This document shows positions 45,965-55,106 of a DNA stretch of 64,000 bases, piece after piece (within the stretch, counting starts at the first letter, position 1; every line of letters starts with the position of its first letter). Position numbers and translations under genes: made by a program. The notes under the pieces were generated by a model, which saw only the letters and a program-made list of their open reading frames with translations, ran no database searches and had not been told where the DNA came from. Source of the DNA: Candidatus Poribacteria bacterium (GTDB lineage: Bacteria; Poribacteria; WGA-4E; UBA9662); the NCBI GenBank assembly GCA_002709695.1, contig PAQF01000059.1:1-64000 (forward strand), written 5' to 3'.

Positions 45965-47113
45965 ATGAGACCCTCAAAAACAGACATACAACCTTTAGTT
46001 AATCCAGACAATTTTGTGAATCTGAACAATGTCACACATCTTTGTACTGGAGGCGAAGCTCCATGGTTAAAAACTCAAGAAAAGGTTTTCACCGAGTTCG
46101 CACAACTGAAGGGATCTGGTTACAACGGCCGATCAAAAATTTATGCCATTGGTGAACAGTGCCGGCAAAAAATGGGACAACTATGGGGAGTGTCAGCACC
46201 TCGAATAGCATTTATGCCATCAGCCACCGAAGGCATGAACTGGCTAGCAAGAGGTTTAGACTGGCAAGAAGGAGATAATGTCGTAACGACCAATTTAGAA
46301 TTTCCATCTGTAGCCTACGCATGGAAAAATCTCAGGCCCCACGGTGTTGAGATACGATTAGTTCCTCACTCCAACTGGACAGTAAAAGAAACCGATCTAT
46401 TACAAGCTATCGACGAAAGAACCAGAGTCCTCGCCATAAGCCACGTTAGCTTTTATACTGGACAATGCCTGAATTTAGAACAATTATCGGCAGGCATTCG
46501 AAATTCCCAGACCCTCTTAGCTGTTGATGCTACACACTCTTCCGGAGTTATAGAAGTTAACGCAGAATTAACAGATCTAACAGTCAGTAGTAGCTACAAA
46601 TGGATGCTCGGTACACATGGAGTAGCGCCATGTTACTTTAGTGAACGGGCAGAAACCGAAACCAAAGTAACCTGTTTCGGTTGGCACAATCTCTCAGTTT
46701 GGCCAGAACAAGGCGCTGAACGACTAACAAATGTACCAGAAAAACCAATGCCAGATAAATTAGAACCAGGGAATCCTGCTATGCTGGTTGTCATGCACCT
46801 AAATCAAGCTCTTGCAATACTACTTTCTATTGGAATAACAAAAATTTCTGATCACGCACGTTCTTTATCAAAACAAGTCAGTGATGGACTAAAGGATATA
46901 GGATTCAAAGTGATCAGCCCACAGAACTACAATTCTCGTTCAGGAAATACCTGCTTTCAATCCTCAAGCGCCACAACAATACAAAATCAACTAGCAAAAC
47001 GAGGAATACTATGCTGGGGAGAATACGGTCGTGTACGAATTTCTACACATCTCCATAATGGAAGTAATGATGTGAGACGACTTCTTGGGAGGTTGGCAGA
47101 ACTACAACTGTAA
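45965..47113 (+). CDS. Class V PLP-dependent aminotransferase/lyase
   Basis: A 382-aa PLP enzyme of fold type I. The PLP Lys is in SSSYKWMLGTHGVA (about residue 211), the phosphate-binding and Asp region is LAVDATHSSGVIEV, and MPSATEGMNWLARG contacts the cofactor. It resembles the isopenicillin-N-epimerase/cysteine-desulfurase-like branch rather than a classical SufS. It lies 160 bp after ubiD on the same strand, so co-regulation is possible but not shown. The substrate is unknown. Confidence 0.88.
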   Translation: MRPSKTDIQPLVNPDNFVNLNNVTHLCTGGEAPWLKTQEKVFTEFAQLKGSGYNGRSKIYAIGEQCRQKMGQLWGVSAPRIAFMPSATEGMNWLARGLDWQEGDNVVTTNLEFPSVAYAWKNLRPHGVEIRLVPHSNWTVKETDLLQAIDERTRVLAISHVSFYTGQCLNLEQLSAGIRNSQTLLAVDATHSSGVIEVNAELTDLTVSSSYKWMLGTHGVAPCYFSERAETETKVTCFGWHNLSVWPEQGAERLTNVPEKPMPDKLEPGNPAMLVVMHLNQALAILLSIGITKISDHARSLSKQVSDGLKDIGFKVISPQNYNSRSGNTCFQSSSATTIQNQLAKRGILCWGEYGRVRISTHLHNGSNDVRRLLGRLAELQL

Positions 47114-47151
47114 AACACGTATTCCAGTTTAACAACAAGGAAGGAAATAAG

Positions 47152-47976
47152 TTAAAAAGGAGTATTTGTAGATGTATCGGAACTCCCCAGTTCCGCACTC
47201 AACTCGGGGTCTGGTGTCTCCGGAATTTCGCTAGCAACAGCAGCAGCTTCCAATTTTTTAATGCGGTCAAGCATCTCATTAAAAAGCTCTGGTGTCCGGT
47301 CAGCAGCAGTCAACTCTGCCGACAGCTGAGTCCAGTGCATTTCCGTCATATCGTTCCGCGTTTCGACACCATAACGACGTTTGACATAATTCCAAAAATC
47401 ACTTTGACTAACAGAATTCTGGTCAAACCTAGTTTTAAGCTTGTTCGCTAAAGAAAAAGCCGCTTTTTGCGCGTTTGTCACATTATCGTTTTGATTAGCG
47501 TTCGACTCAAGAGACTGATAAGGTGCTCCCCTCGATTTGCCATGTAAATAATAATTCAGAACTTCCTTAATTACTGGCACCGGCAACAACTGTTTGATCG
47601 CATTACGTTGGGCCTTATGAATTGCCTTAGTAAAAGCAAAAGGATCCGGACGACTACCAGCGCTTTTCGGCTGTTCGCAGGCACCATATCTTGAAGATCC
47701 CGTGATAGAATCAGTGGCCTTAGCTACTGCCAACCAAGATTGATCTCTTTCCGTATACTCAATCTCCGCAACTTCAATACCACCACGACGATTAGCCGCT
47801 TCATTAATTCCAGCAAGTGTCAGCCCTTCGACAACTTTTCCCCCCTGTTTAAATGAATAGACATAATCCTTTATTGCCTGACCTGTCATCATTTGTATGA
47901 TAGCCTGATCATCAACTTTTTCAAGGACCTCGTATTCAGAAACAGGAACGAGTTCATTGTTGGTTTCTTCTGCCAT
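47152..47976 (-). CDS. Uncharacterised protein with KAxxKAQRNA motif
   Basis: A 274-aa protein; I use ATG 47976 with GGAG 12 nt upstream, although a TTG 24 nt earlier is possible. A conserved-looking core spans about residues 30-140: VVEGLTLAGINEAANRRGG, RYGACEQPK and DPFAFTKAIHKAQRNAIKQLLPV. A linker and a helical C-terminal part (FWNYVKRRYGVETRNDMT) follow. I recall proteins with this 'GLT..GI...A...G' / 'KAQRNA' pattern from archaea, cyanobacteria and phages, but not a proven function. A DNA-annealing or recombination role is only a guess. The neighbours are an aminotransferase (convergent) and tRNA-Leu. Confidence 0.78.
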   Translation of the reverse strand: MAEETNNELVPVSEYEVLEKVDDQAIIQMMTGQAIKDYVYSFKQGGKVVEGLTLAGINEAANRRGGIEVAEIEYTERDQSWLAVAKATDSITGSSRYGACEQPKSAGSRPDPFAFTKAIHKAQRNAIKQLLPVPVIKEVLNYYLHGKSRGAPYQSLESNANQNDNVTNAQKAAFSLANKLKTRFDQNSVSQSDFWNYVKRRYGVETRNDMTEMHWTQLSAELTAADRTPELFNEMLDRIKKLEAAAVASEIPETPDPELSAELGSSDTSTNTPF

Positions 47977-48089
47977 AATTAATTTGAGCTCCAATCTCAA
48001 TTAAACCATATGATTTATTACTTAAAGCAATATAACAAGGAATACTAGAAATGTCAACGACAAACACATACCTATCAAAGCAAAAAAGC

Positions 48090-48119
48090 TTGACAATATT
48101 CGGCATTTTGGGCTACACT
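48090..48119 (+). promoter_or_regulatory. Promoter of tRNA-Leu
   Basis: TTGACA (48090-48095) and TACACT (48114-48119) are 18 bp apart, ending 15 bp before the mature tRNA 5' end. Confidence 0.65.
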
Positions 48120-48133
48120 CCAACGTGTATTTG

Positions 48134-48217
48134 GCCGAGGTGTTGGAATTGGTAGACAAGCTAGATTCAGGATCTAGTGGGCGTATGCCCGTAAGGGTTC
48201 GAGTCCCTTTCTCGGCA
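48134..48217 (+). tRNA. tRNA-Leu (anticodon CAG)
   Basis: An 84-nt class II tRNA. The acceptor stem GCCGAGG pairs with TCTCGGC (one G-T), the discriminator is A48217, the D-arm contains GGAATTGGTAGAC, the anticodon arm is CTAGA-TTCAGGA-TCTAG giving CAG, a long variable arm (TGGGCGTATGCCCGT) follows, and the T-arm is AGGGTTCGAGTCCCT. No CCA is encoded. It has its own promoter immediately upstream. Confidence 0.97.
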
Positions 48218-48250
48218 TCGAAAGTTTCTTCCCAACTTTACTAACTGTCT

Positions 48251-48784
48251 TCAGGCAATCAATCGTTGGTATTGTTTCAAATCGTCCACACTAAACAGGA
48301 CAAATCTTACCTCTTTGAATTCTTCATTCTCCTCTAAAAACAAAGTAACTGTTTCAATAGCAACAATTGCCGCCTTTTCCATGGGATATCCGTAAACCCC
48401 AGTACTAATTGAAGGAAAGGCAATCGTCTTAAGTTCATTTTCTACAGCTAATTTCAAACTTTGACGATAGCAACTTGCCAGTAGTTCTGGTTCACCAGAC
48501 ATGCCCCCTTCCCAGATGGGGCCAACTGTGTGAATGACATGATCAGCATAGAGATCTCCTCCAGTAGTAATAACAGCTTGCCCTGTCGGACAACCTCCCT
48601 GTTCCCGACGAATTTTGTCGCATTCAGCCATAATTGCTGGTCCTCCAGCACGATGGATTGCACCATCAACACCTCCTCCACCAGCCAATCTTGAGTTCGC
48701 AGCATTTGTAATTGCGGAAACACGCTGTTGGGTAATATCCCCTTGCACCAAAGTGATATCAGTTTGATTAACCTTCTTTTCCAC
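48251..48784 (-). CDS. Macrodomain protein (O-acetyl-ADP-ribose deacetylase-like)
   Basis: A 177-aa single macrodomain starting at GTG 48784 with AGGAG 7 nt upstream. ADP-ribose-binding motifs are clear: ITLVQGDIT, TNAANSRLAGGGGVDGAIH (core NAANSRLAGGGGV) and STGVYGYP (distal phosphate loop). YmdB-type macrodomains remove acetyl from O-acetyl-ADP-ribose or mono-ADP-ribose from proteins. It stands convergent with tRNA-Leu and divergent from the LeuB-like gene. Confidence 0.93.
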   Translation of the reverse strand: MEKKVNQTDITLVQGDITQQRVSAITNAANSRLAGGGGVDGAIHRAGGPAIMAECDKIRREQGGCPTGQAVITTGGDLYADHVIHTVGPIWEGGMSGEPELLASCYRQSLKLAVENELKTIAFPSISTGVYGYPMEKAAIVAIETVTLFLEENEEFKEVRFVLFSVDDLKQYQRLIA

Positions 48785-48916
48785 TTGTTAACTCCTAATT
48801 TTTGGTGGTTTATCATATCATACCTTAAAACCACGACAACTATAAAAAGGTTGTTCTAGCACCTAAAGAAATGGTAGAATCTGGTTTTTGACCCCAACCT
48901 GTGGAGGGCTTTTTTA

Positions 48917-49978
48917 ATGTACCAAATAGTAACTATCCCCGGCGACGGGATTGGACCTGAAGTAACCAACGAAGCGATCAAAGTTTTTGACGCGGCTTCA
49001 AAAAAAGTTGGTTTCACCTACCAACTTACTGAAACCGATTTTGGTGGTGATCGCTACTTGAAAACTGGTGAAATTTTGCCCGATGCAGCAATCGATGAAT
49101 TCCAATCAGCAGACGCCATATATCTAGGAGCTATCGGGCACCCCGACGTAAAACCAGGTATTTTGGAAAAAGGAATTCTACTAAAAGCTCGTTTCGAGTT
49201 AGACTTATACATCAACCTTCGACCAGTAAAACTATATCCAGGTGTAGAAACACCAATCAAAGATAAAGGTCCCAAAGATATTGATTTTGTTATCGTACGG
49301 GAGAACACGGAGGGACTCTACTCAGGAATAGGTGGATTCCTCAAACGCGGCACTCCTGATGAAGTTGCAATCCAACAAATGATTAACACACGCAAAGGCG
49401 TTGAACGTTGCATCCGTTATGCCTTTGAGTATACCAAAAAGAGAAATAAAGAAAACAAACTCACAATTTGCGACAAGCGGAATGTTCTAACTTACGCACA
49501 TGAACTGTGGCAAAGAACTTTTGATGAGGTCGGAGAAGAATACCCAGAGATTGAAAAAGACCACGCTCTTGTAGACGCAACCACCATGTGGATGGTTAAA
49601 AATCCAGAATGGTTTGATGTCATCGTAACCTGCAACATGTTCGGAGACATCATAACAGATCTTGGTGCAATGATCCAAGGAGGAATGGGAATAGCAGCTT
49701 CTGGCAATCTTCACCCTGGCAAAGTCGGAATGTTTGAACCTATTCACGGTTCCGCCCCCAAATATACTGGGGAAAACAAAATCAATCCAATCGCCGCAAT
49801 CGCAGCCTCGGGAATGATGCTCGACCATATTGGTGAGTCAGAAGCGGCTATATTAGTCGAGAACGCATTAATCGACTTACTAGCTAGCCAAAAGATTAAA
49901 GATTTTGGAGCTGGTAGAATGGGATACACAACCTCCGAAGTTGGCGACATGATAGCAGATGCAGTCGCAACAAGTTAG
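48917..49978 (+). CDS. Isopropylmalate/isocitrate dehydrogenase family (LeuB-like)
   Basis: A 353-aa NAD(P)-dependent beta-decarboxylating dehydrogenase. It carries [10 protein letters not shown] at the start, the substrate Arg region [12 protein letters not shown], and the signature [19 protein letters not shown] with metal-binding Asp residues. The length and the [20 protein letters not shown] segment (core [12 protein letters not shown]) fit 3-isopropylmalate dehydrogenase, but tartrate or homoisocitrate dehydrogenases are close, so leuB is not certain. GGAGGG precedes the ATG. It is 9 bp upstream of proS, so the two are probably one operon. No leuA, leuC or leuD is nearby. Confidence 0.93.
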   Translation: MYQIVTIPGDGIGPEVTNEAIKVFDAASKKVGFTYQLTETDFGGDRYLKTGEILPDAAIDEFQSADAIYLGAIGHPDVKPGILEKGILLKARFELDLYINLRPVKLYPGVETPIKDKGPKDIDFVIVRENTEGLYSGIGGFLKRGTPDEVAIQQMINTRKGVERCIRYAFEYTKKRNKENKLTICDKRNVLTYAHELWQRTFDEVGEEYPEIEKDHALVDATTMWMVKNPEWFDVIVTCNMFGDIITDLGAMIQGGMGIAASGNLHPGKVGMFEPIHGSAPKYTGENKINPIAAIAASGMMLDHIGESEAAILVENALIDLLASQKIKDFGAGRMGYTTSEVGDMIADAVATS

Positions 49979-49987
49979 GAAATTCTC

Positions 49988-51682
49988 ATGAGAATGTCAA
50001 AGCTTTTCATTCAAACATTGAAGGAAACACCATCTGAAGCCGAAATTCCAAGTCATCAACTTATGCTGAGAGCAGGGATGATTCGTCGTCTAGCCACTGG
50101 TATGTACACCCATCTTCCTCTAGCTCAACGCTCACTGCAAAAGATCGAGGGAATCATCCGTCAGGAAATGGACGCAATCGACGGTCAAGAAATCAATATG
50201 CCGCTAGTTCATCCAGCAGAATTGTGGGATGAAAGTGGCCGGCTTGAACCACTTGTTGGCAAAGAATTGGTGGGTTTCAACGACCGATTTGGACGACACT
50301 TAGTTCTGGCAATGACGCACGAAGAAGCAGTCACGGATCTAGTTCGAAATCAGGTAAATTCGTATCGGCAGCTTCCACTGATGCTATACCAGATTAAGCT
50401 AAAGTTCCGCGATGAACCCCGCCCTCGAGCAGGCTTAATACGTGTTCGTGAATTTGTGATGAAAGATGCTTACAGTTTTCATGTAGACCAAGCCGATCTT
50501 GACCAATATTACGACCAGATATACCAAGCCTATCTCAACATTTTCAACCGGACGGGCATCGAGGTTGTAGTCGTTGAATCAGACACTGGTATGATCGGAG
50601 GTTCCGCTGCACACGAATTCATGCTGATAACAGAATCAGGTGAAGACAACCTAATCATCAGCGAAAATGGCGAGTATACTGCCAACGCCGAAGTTGCAGT
50701 GCACAAAAAAGCCAACATTGATAACGGAATCCCTCTTCAGATAGAGGAAATTGAAACACCAGGCCAAAAGACAATTGAGGAAGTTTCCAATTTCCTGGGA
50801 ATTCATAAAAGCCAGACATTAAAAGCAGTCTTTTATGTCACAAACGACAGTCTTATTTTTGCTGCTATCCGCGGGGATTTTGAAGTCAACGAGACCAAAC
50901 TGGCCAATGCCCTCAACACCCCAATTCGGATTGCTTCCTCAGAGGAAGTCGAGCAGTACAATCTCGTAGCCGGTTATGCATCACCAATAGACCTTGAGAA
51001 CGTAACAGTGATTATAGATGACTCCGTTGCCAACACCACAAACCTAGTCGCTGGTGCAAATAAACCAGAATACCATCTTAAAAATGTCAACTATCCACGT
51101 GATTTTAAGGCAGATATTGTTACAGACATAGCCTTAGCACAAGATAACGACACCTGCTACTTCACTGGTGGAAAATTAATAGCTAAAAAAGGTATTGAGG
51201 TTGGAAATATCTTCAAACTTGGAACCAAATATAGTGACGCTATGAAGGCCTATTACCTTGATCAACATGGCAAAACGAAACCAATTGTCATGGGATGCTA
51301 CGGAATTGGAGTAGGAAGATTACTCGCTAGCGTGGTAGAAGCTAACCACGATGAAAATGGGATAGTCTTCCCAGTCTCAATCTGTCCATACGAAATTCAC
51401 CTAATGTCAATTGGCAAAGATAATCAAGTAATAGAAACAGCAGAAACCCTATATAAAAACCTACAAGAAAACGGATATGAAGTCCTCTACGATGATCGAA
51501 ACGAAAGTGCAGGATTTAAATTCAAGGAAGCAGATTTAATCGGGTTGCCTATTCGAATTGCTATCAGTAACCGTACACTCCAGAACAATGCTGTTGAAGT
51601 GAAACTTCGTAGTGAAGAAGATCGACAAATTATAGGATTGAATCAACTCGACCTGAAACCTTATTTCGATCGTATCACCTAA
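49988..51682 (+). CDS. proS: Prolyl-tRNA synthetase
   Basis: A 564-aa bacterial-type ProRS. The class II catalytic core begins at about residue 20 (GMIRRLATGMYTHLPLAQR, core LATGMYTHLPL), motif 2 includes KFRDEPRPRAGLIRVREF, an editing INS domain lies at about residues 225-400, motif 3 is GCYGIGVGRLLASVVE, and the C-terminal anticodon-binding domain (ICPYEIHLMSIG ... YDDRNESAGFKF) is complete. It charges tRNA-Pro. It follows the LeuB-like gene closely. After it the coding density drops sharply. Confidence 0.97.
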   Translation: MRMSKLFIQTLKETPSEAEIPSHQLMLRAGMIRRLATGMYTHLPLAQRSLQKIEGIIRQEMDAIDGQEINMPLVHPAELWDESGRLEPLVGKELVGFNDRFGRHLVLAMTHEEAVTDLVRNQVNSYRQLPLMLYQIKLKFRDEPRPRAGLIRVREFVMKDAYSFHVDQADLDQYYDQIYQAYLNIFNRTGIEVVVVESDTGMIGGSAAHEFMLITESGEDNLIISENGEYTANAEVAVHKKANIDNGIPLQIEEIETPGQKTIEEVSNFLGIHKSQTLKAVFYVTNDSLIFAAIRGDFEVNETKLANALNTPIRIASSEEVEQYNLVAGYASPIDLENVTVIIDDSVANTTNLVAGANKPEYHLKNVNYPRDFKADIVTDIALAQDNDTCYFTGGKLIAKKGIEVGNIFKLGTKYSDAMKAYYLDQHGKTKPIVMGCYGIGVGRLLASVVEANHDENGIVFPVSICPYEIHLMSIGKDNQVIETAETLYKNLQENGYEVLYDDRNESAGFKFKEADLIGLPIRIAISNRTLQNNAVEVKLRSEEDRQIIGLNQLDLKPYFDRIT

Positions 51683-51689
51683 GATTTCG

Positions 51690-52280
51690 TTTATTCCCAC
51701 CTAAAAACAAGTCATAGTAATACTAAGCAATCCCCAATCGTAGCTCACAATAAAATCTCACAACACCAAGCCCATAAACGTCGATAGTACCAGAGCTAAT
51801 TCAAGAATATACCCAGCGGGATAGAACGGAAACATAAAACTACATTCTTTGAAAGCTTCCTACTCGCGAGGCATAGGATCGCTTCGATTCAATCAATTAA
51901 ACCAATAGAACACCGAGAACATAGTTAAATTTTCGGCACCTAGTTTACGAATAGCAAACCCCGTTATCAAAACCATCTGCGGATTTACCAAGACAATTGC
52001 ATGTATACGGAGGCCCAACCTTATCCCACCATTAGTGTCATAACAAAAATATAGAGTCCAAGAACAATGACACTAACCACCAAGACATTCCTAAATACCC
52101 ACAGAAAATCACTAGAATAATCATTTCACCAAGATAAAGATAACACTGCCATTCGATAACTGACCGGTTTGTCTGTATCGTCAAGTGTAAAATCAAACCC
52201 AACTACCTTTTTAAAAACGTCCACTAAATGTGATCATCCCAAATAGACAGAGACAAAAAGCCTCAGTGTACACCAAAGCC
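51690..52280 (-). pseudogene. Decayed membrane-protein gene, DUF6785/DUF6784-like
   Basis: On the minus strand two frames join into one recognisable protein. Frame 1 (52280 to 52021) reads SHLVDVFKKVVGFDFTLDD, DKPVSYRMAVLSLSW and FLWVFRNVLVVSVIVLGLYI, with stops TGA at 52234-52236 and 52126-52128. After a frameshift near 52020, frame 2 reads VNPQMVLITGFAIRKLGAEN, NLTMFSVFYWFN, NRSDPMPRE and EAFKECSFMFPFYP, with stops at 51893, 51860, 51758 and 51701. The block LGAxNLTMxSxFYWFNRAYRS-PMP is, from memory, typical of large OPT-like DUF6785/6784 membrane proteins of about 650 aa. The N-terminal half is missing or unreadable. Gene identity rests on memory of the family, so it is moderately sure; the decay is clear. 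Confidence 0.7.
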
Positions 52281-52707
52281 ATTTCGTCCACTAAACAACT
52301 TAACTAACAGAATTCGAAAGGCATACCCCCTAATTCATTGAAAACCGGATACACTTACAACCCAAACGCCCAAAAATCTAACAAAGAGAAAAGATTACCT
52401 CCTTTAAACACCCTTCATCGAACCATACAACTAAAAACAGGAAAGTAGAGTTTCCACAGATTACCAAAGCTTAGCAAAAAAACTAAAACAAAACCATGCA
52501 GATTAACTTGTAATATAAAGTCAATTAAGGTAATATCAGTGTTTCTAGTTAAAAATTTGCACTTGTACTAAAATCAAAAATCCATTCTTCCTGAGTACCA
52601 CAATGTATCTCAACCAAACGAGTAGTCTTCCGTCTAATGGATTCTGAATTGAAAATAACAAGAATAAAACAAAAACCTAAAGTAGGAGATTAAAAGTACA
52701 GCATATT
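52281..52707. other. Stop-rich spacer upstream of the HTH gene
   Basis: No frame here reads as a continuous protein. It may contain the further decayed N-terminal half of the DUF6785-like gene (minus strand) but I cannot recognise it. AGTAGGAGA lies upstream of the next gene's ATG. Confidence 0.4.
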
Positions 52708-53310
52708 ATGATTCGAGTTGACAATATTGCATTAAAGGAAAGGCTTAGAAGCAAAAAGAAAAAAGTAGCTGAAGATCTAGGTATTAGCAGACAAGCCTTT
52801 GCACAGAAACTTGAGAACCCATTACGATTCCGTTTAACAGAAATTAACGCACTCATTGATTTAGGATATGGAGAATGCATCCGTATCGACCAAAGTTCAG
52901 TAGACCAATTAAGAACCCGGTCATCAAAGAAATTGTGGAGAATACAATATAAAATCTCATTTGTACCCGAGCATGTAGACGAAGCTCTAAACTTGTTTCA
53001 ACAATACATTGAGCCAGCCAATGCTACAACTGACATTTCCACATACAGGATCTTAGGCACAAAAAAATGGGATCTTATTTGTTTCATTGAAACCAAGGAT
53101 GTTCACCTCGAAGCATTAGAACACTTCGGCCCAGAATCAGCAAAACTCGAAAACTTCTGGGACATTCTACCAGCAGATGATATTGTAAACAGGTGGGTTC
53201 GGTCTTTTCTTGAGGTTTGCCAAAGCAAGGAAAAGGCCCAAGATATCTGGACTAAATGGCACCACCTAATACAAGATACCGAATATGAAATTTTCAGACC
53301 ACTTTTTTAA
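52708..53310 (+). CDS. Putative HTH-domain regulator, unknown C-terminal domain
   Basis: A 200-aa protein. Residues about 5-55 look like an XRE/phage-repressor-type helix-turn-helix (KKKVAEDLGISRQAFAQKLENPLRFRLTEINALIDLGYG; core AEDLGISRQAFAQKL). Residues 75-190 form a separate alpha/beta domain (WRIQYKISFVPEHVDEALNL ... KKWDLICFIETKDV) which I do not recognise. The gene is alone, with poor neighbours on both sides, and is followed by the frameshifted hydrolase. It is intact and has a plausible start. Probably a DNA-binding regulator, but its target is unknown. Confidence 0.72.
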   Translation: MIRVDNIALKERLRSKKKKVAEDLGISRQAFAQKLENPLRFRLTEINALIDLGYGECIRIDQSSVDQLRTRSSKKLWRIQYKISFVPEHVDEALNLFQQYIEPANATTDISTYRILGTKKWDLICFIETKDVHLEALEHFGPESAKLENFWDILPADDIVNRWVRSFLEVCQSKEKAQDIWTKWHHLIQDTEYEIFRPLF

Positions 53311-53377
53311 GGAATGTTAATACAAATACTATTACTAAAAAGATCGGCTCAACTAACAATTGCGAAATCTCATTGAT

Positions 53378-54434
53378 CTAAAGTTCCCAAGGCTCTGGGT
53401 CAAAGTTGAGTTGCTCTCCCAACCAACAATAAGCAATGCGCAATGACTCCTCTGTTGGATGATGACCAGCAGCATGATCAAAGAAACCTATAGATTCGTT
53501 CGAACTGTAAAGTTTATATACTTTTTGTGCCTCTAGGATATATTGCCAACTAGCTGGCCTATCTGCCTCTCCACCAATTAAGAAAAAAGAACGAGGGGCA
53601 CATAAAGCAAGTAAATGATGATGTGAAAGCGAAAAATCTGGTGATAATATTTTTCCACCCAAATACCAAGGTGCATTCCAATTGGAAAAATTGAATCCGA
53701 GCCCAAAATCCGACCCAACAACAGCCCTGACGCGTTGATCAAAAACAGCAGTGTAGAAAGCCATTTTTCCTCCAAGGGAGTGTCCCATCACTCCTATTTT
53801 CCCTAAATCGATGTTAGGTTGCTCTAAAAGCAAACCAATAGCTAAACTAGTATCCCACACCAACTTGGCAATTCCAGTCCAATTCGGATTTTCTATCAAC
53901 AGTTTGTTGGTTGCCTGCTCCCACCAAGCAAAACCAAAATTATTCTCTGCAGGCACCATATTGTAAGGAAAAGCTTGCGTACAAACAACAACATAGCCTT
54001 GCTGCACTAAATGATACCCAAACCGTATACAAGGATCATCAATAATAGGTTGATAGGTTTCCAGATCTAATCCTACCATTCGGTCGGGACCGTAAAATGG
54101 AACTACTACCCCAGGGCAGGGTGAAAACGTAACCAATTTCGGTTCCATCAACAACAAAGTTTGAAACGTATCAGGCCCCGTAGACTGCTTGAAGATAGTT
54201 CCCGTATAGGTTGGCTGTTCGCCCCCCCCAACAGGTTCCTGTTTCCGATCAAAACTGCCAAAAGACGGAGTTCCCAAAACAACCTTCCAACAACGAAGCA
54301 AATCGACACGCACACCCAGCCAATTTTCCATCGTTGGCATAACACCCAATGGGAATTGGTGTAATAACTTCATCAACGCCAAGATCACCATACTGTGGTT
54401 GACTGAATTGTCGTGAGATCCTATTATCTTCCAT
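53378..54434 (-). CDS. Dienelactone-hydrolase-like alpha/beta hydrolase, broken by a 1-base frameshift
   Basis: The long frame gives about 320 aa from ATG 54340 (PTMENWLGVRVDLL to EPWEL). It has GVVVPFYGPDRM, the nucleophile elbow GHSLGG, DFGLGFNFSNW, and an Asp/His end (GGEADRPAS, DHAAGHHP). Upstream in another frame ATG 54434 encodes MEDNRISRQFSQPQYGDLGV and VITPIPIG. Removing one base (plus-strand A 54344) joins them exactly as PIPIG-VMPTMENW, giving about 351 aa. So the gene carries a single-base insertion, a true mutation or a sequence error. If translated only from 54340 the catalytic domain would still be made. It is probably a serine esterase; the substrate is unknown. Confidence 0.8.
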
Positions 54435-55106
54435 GATTCTTTCAAAAAACCCAGAGAACTTAGGTCACACAATATCTATCAATCATATCCATCTCAATTG
54501 CAATACCAGCCCCTAGTTTTTCTAGCACCTTCAATTTTCCTGAAAAAATCCGTTAATGATTCTACCAATGGAGAATATTCCAAAAATTGAAAAATGAAAC
54601 ATAAACCAACAAGGAATTGGGAATTACAGAGGCGAAATATGCTATAAAAACTACCGAGATTCCTGCCTCCTCATCTGGAGCTCAAATGGCTTTTTAGAAG
54701 AAGATCTAACATTAGCATGAGGATACTAAATTGCCAACGGATCACCAAACGTATCCTTCAATCAACGATAGTCATCAAATTCTCTTGATCAACCGGTGAC
54801 TTTTCTCTATTGTTCAAATTAACCTTCATAAATGGCTACAACTGACAATAGATTTTAGAAACAATATCGGACTAGATACGTTTCATATAACACTACACAC
54901 CTACCCCTCAGAATTTCATACTTTTGATATCTAATAACTGACCCTTAACAGGAATAGCTACTTACTTCAACTGAATGATTCTTTGAAGAGAATTCATTCA
55001 TGGCCTAAACAGGAAAGTTCAGACATTAATCGGATTTCCAAAATTCAGGTTAACTCTATCAAAATAATCCCAGCAATCACGCAATGGTAACCAAGGAAAA
55101 TTTAAT
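54435..55106. other. Gene-poor stretch with weak coding remnants
   Basis: No intact gene. One plus-strand frame without stops (54800-54931, after a TGA) reads like protein: LFSIVQINLHKWLQLTIDF and GLDTFHITLHTYPSEFH, in the same frame as AKYAIKTTEIPASSSGAQMA further upstream, with several stops between. I cannot name a family. It may be another decayed gene. Confidence 0.35.

Noticed and set aside
54249-54434. A separate 61-aa protein upstream of the hydrolase.
   Set aside because: Its first 30 residues join to the hydrolase in another frame when one base is removed, so it is the same gene.
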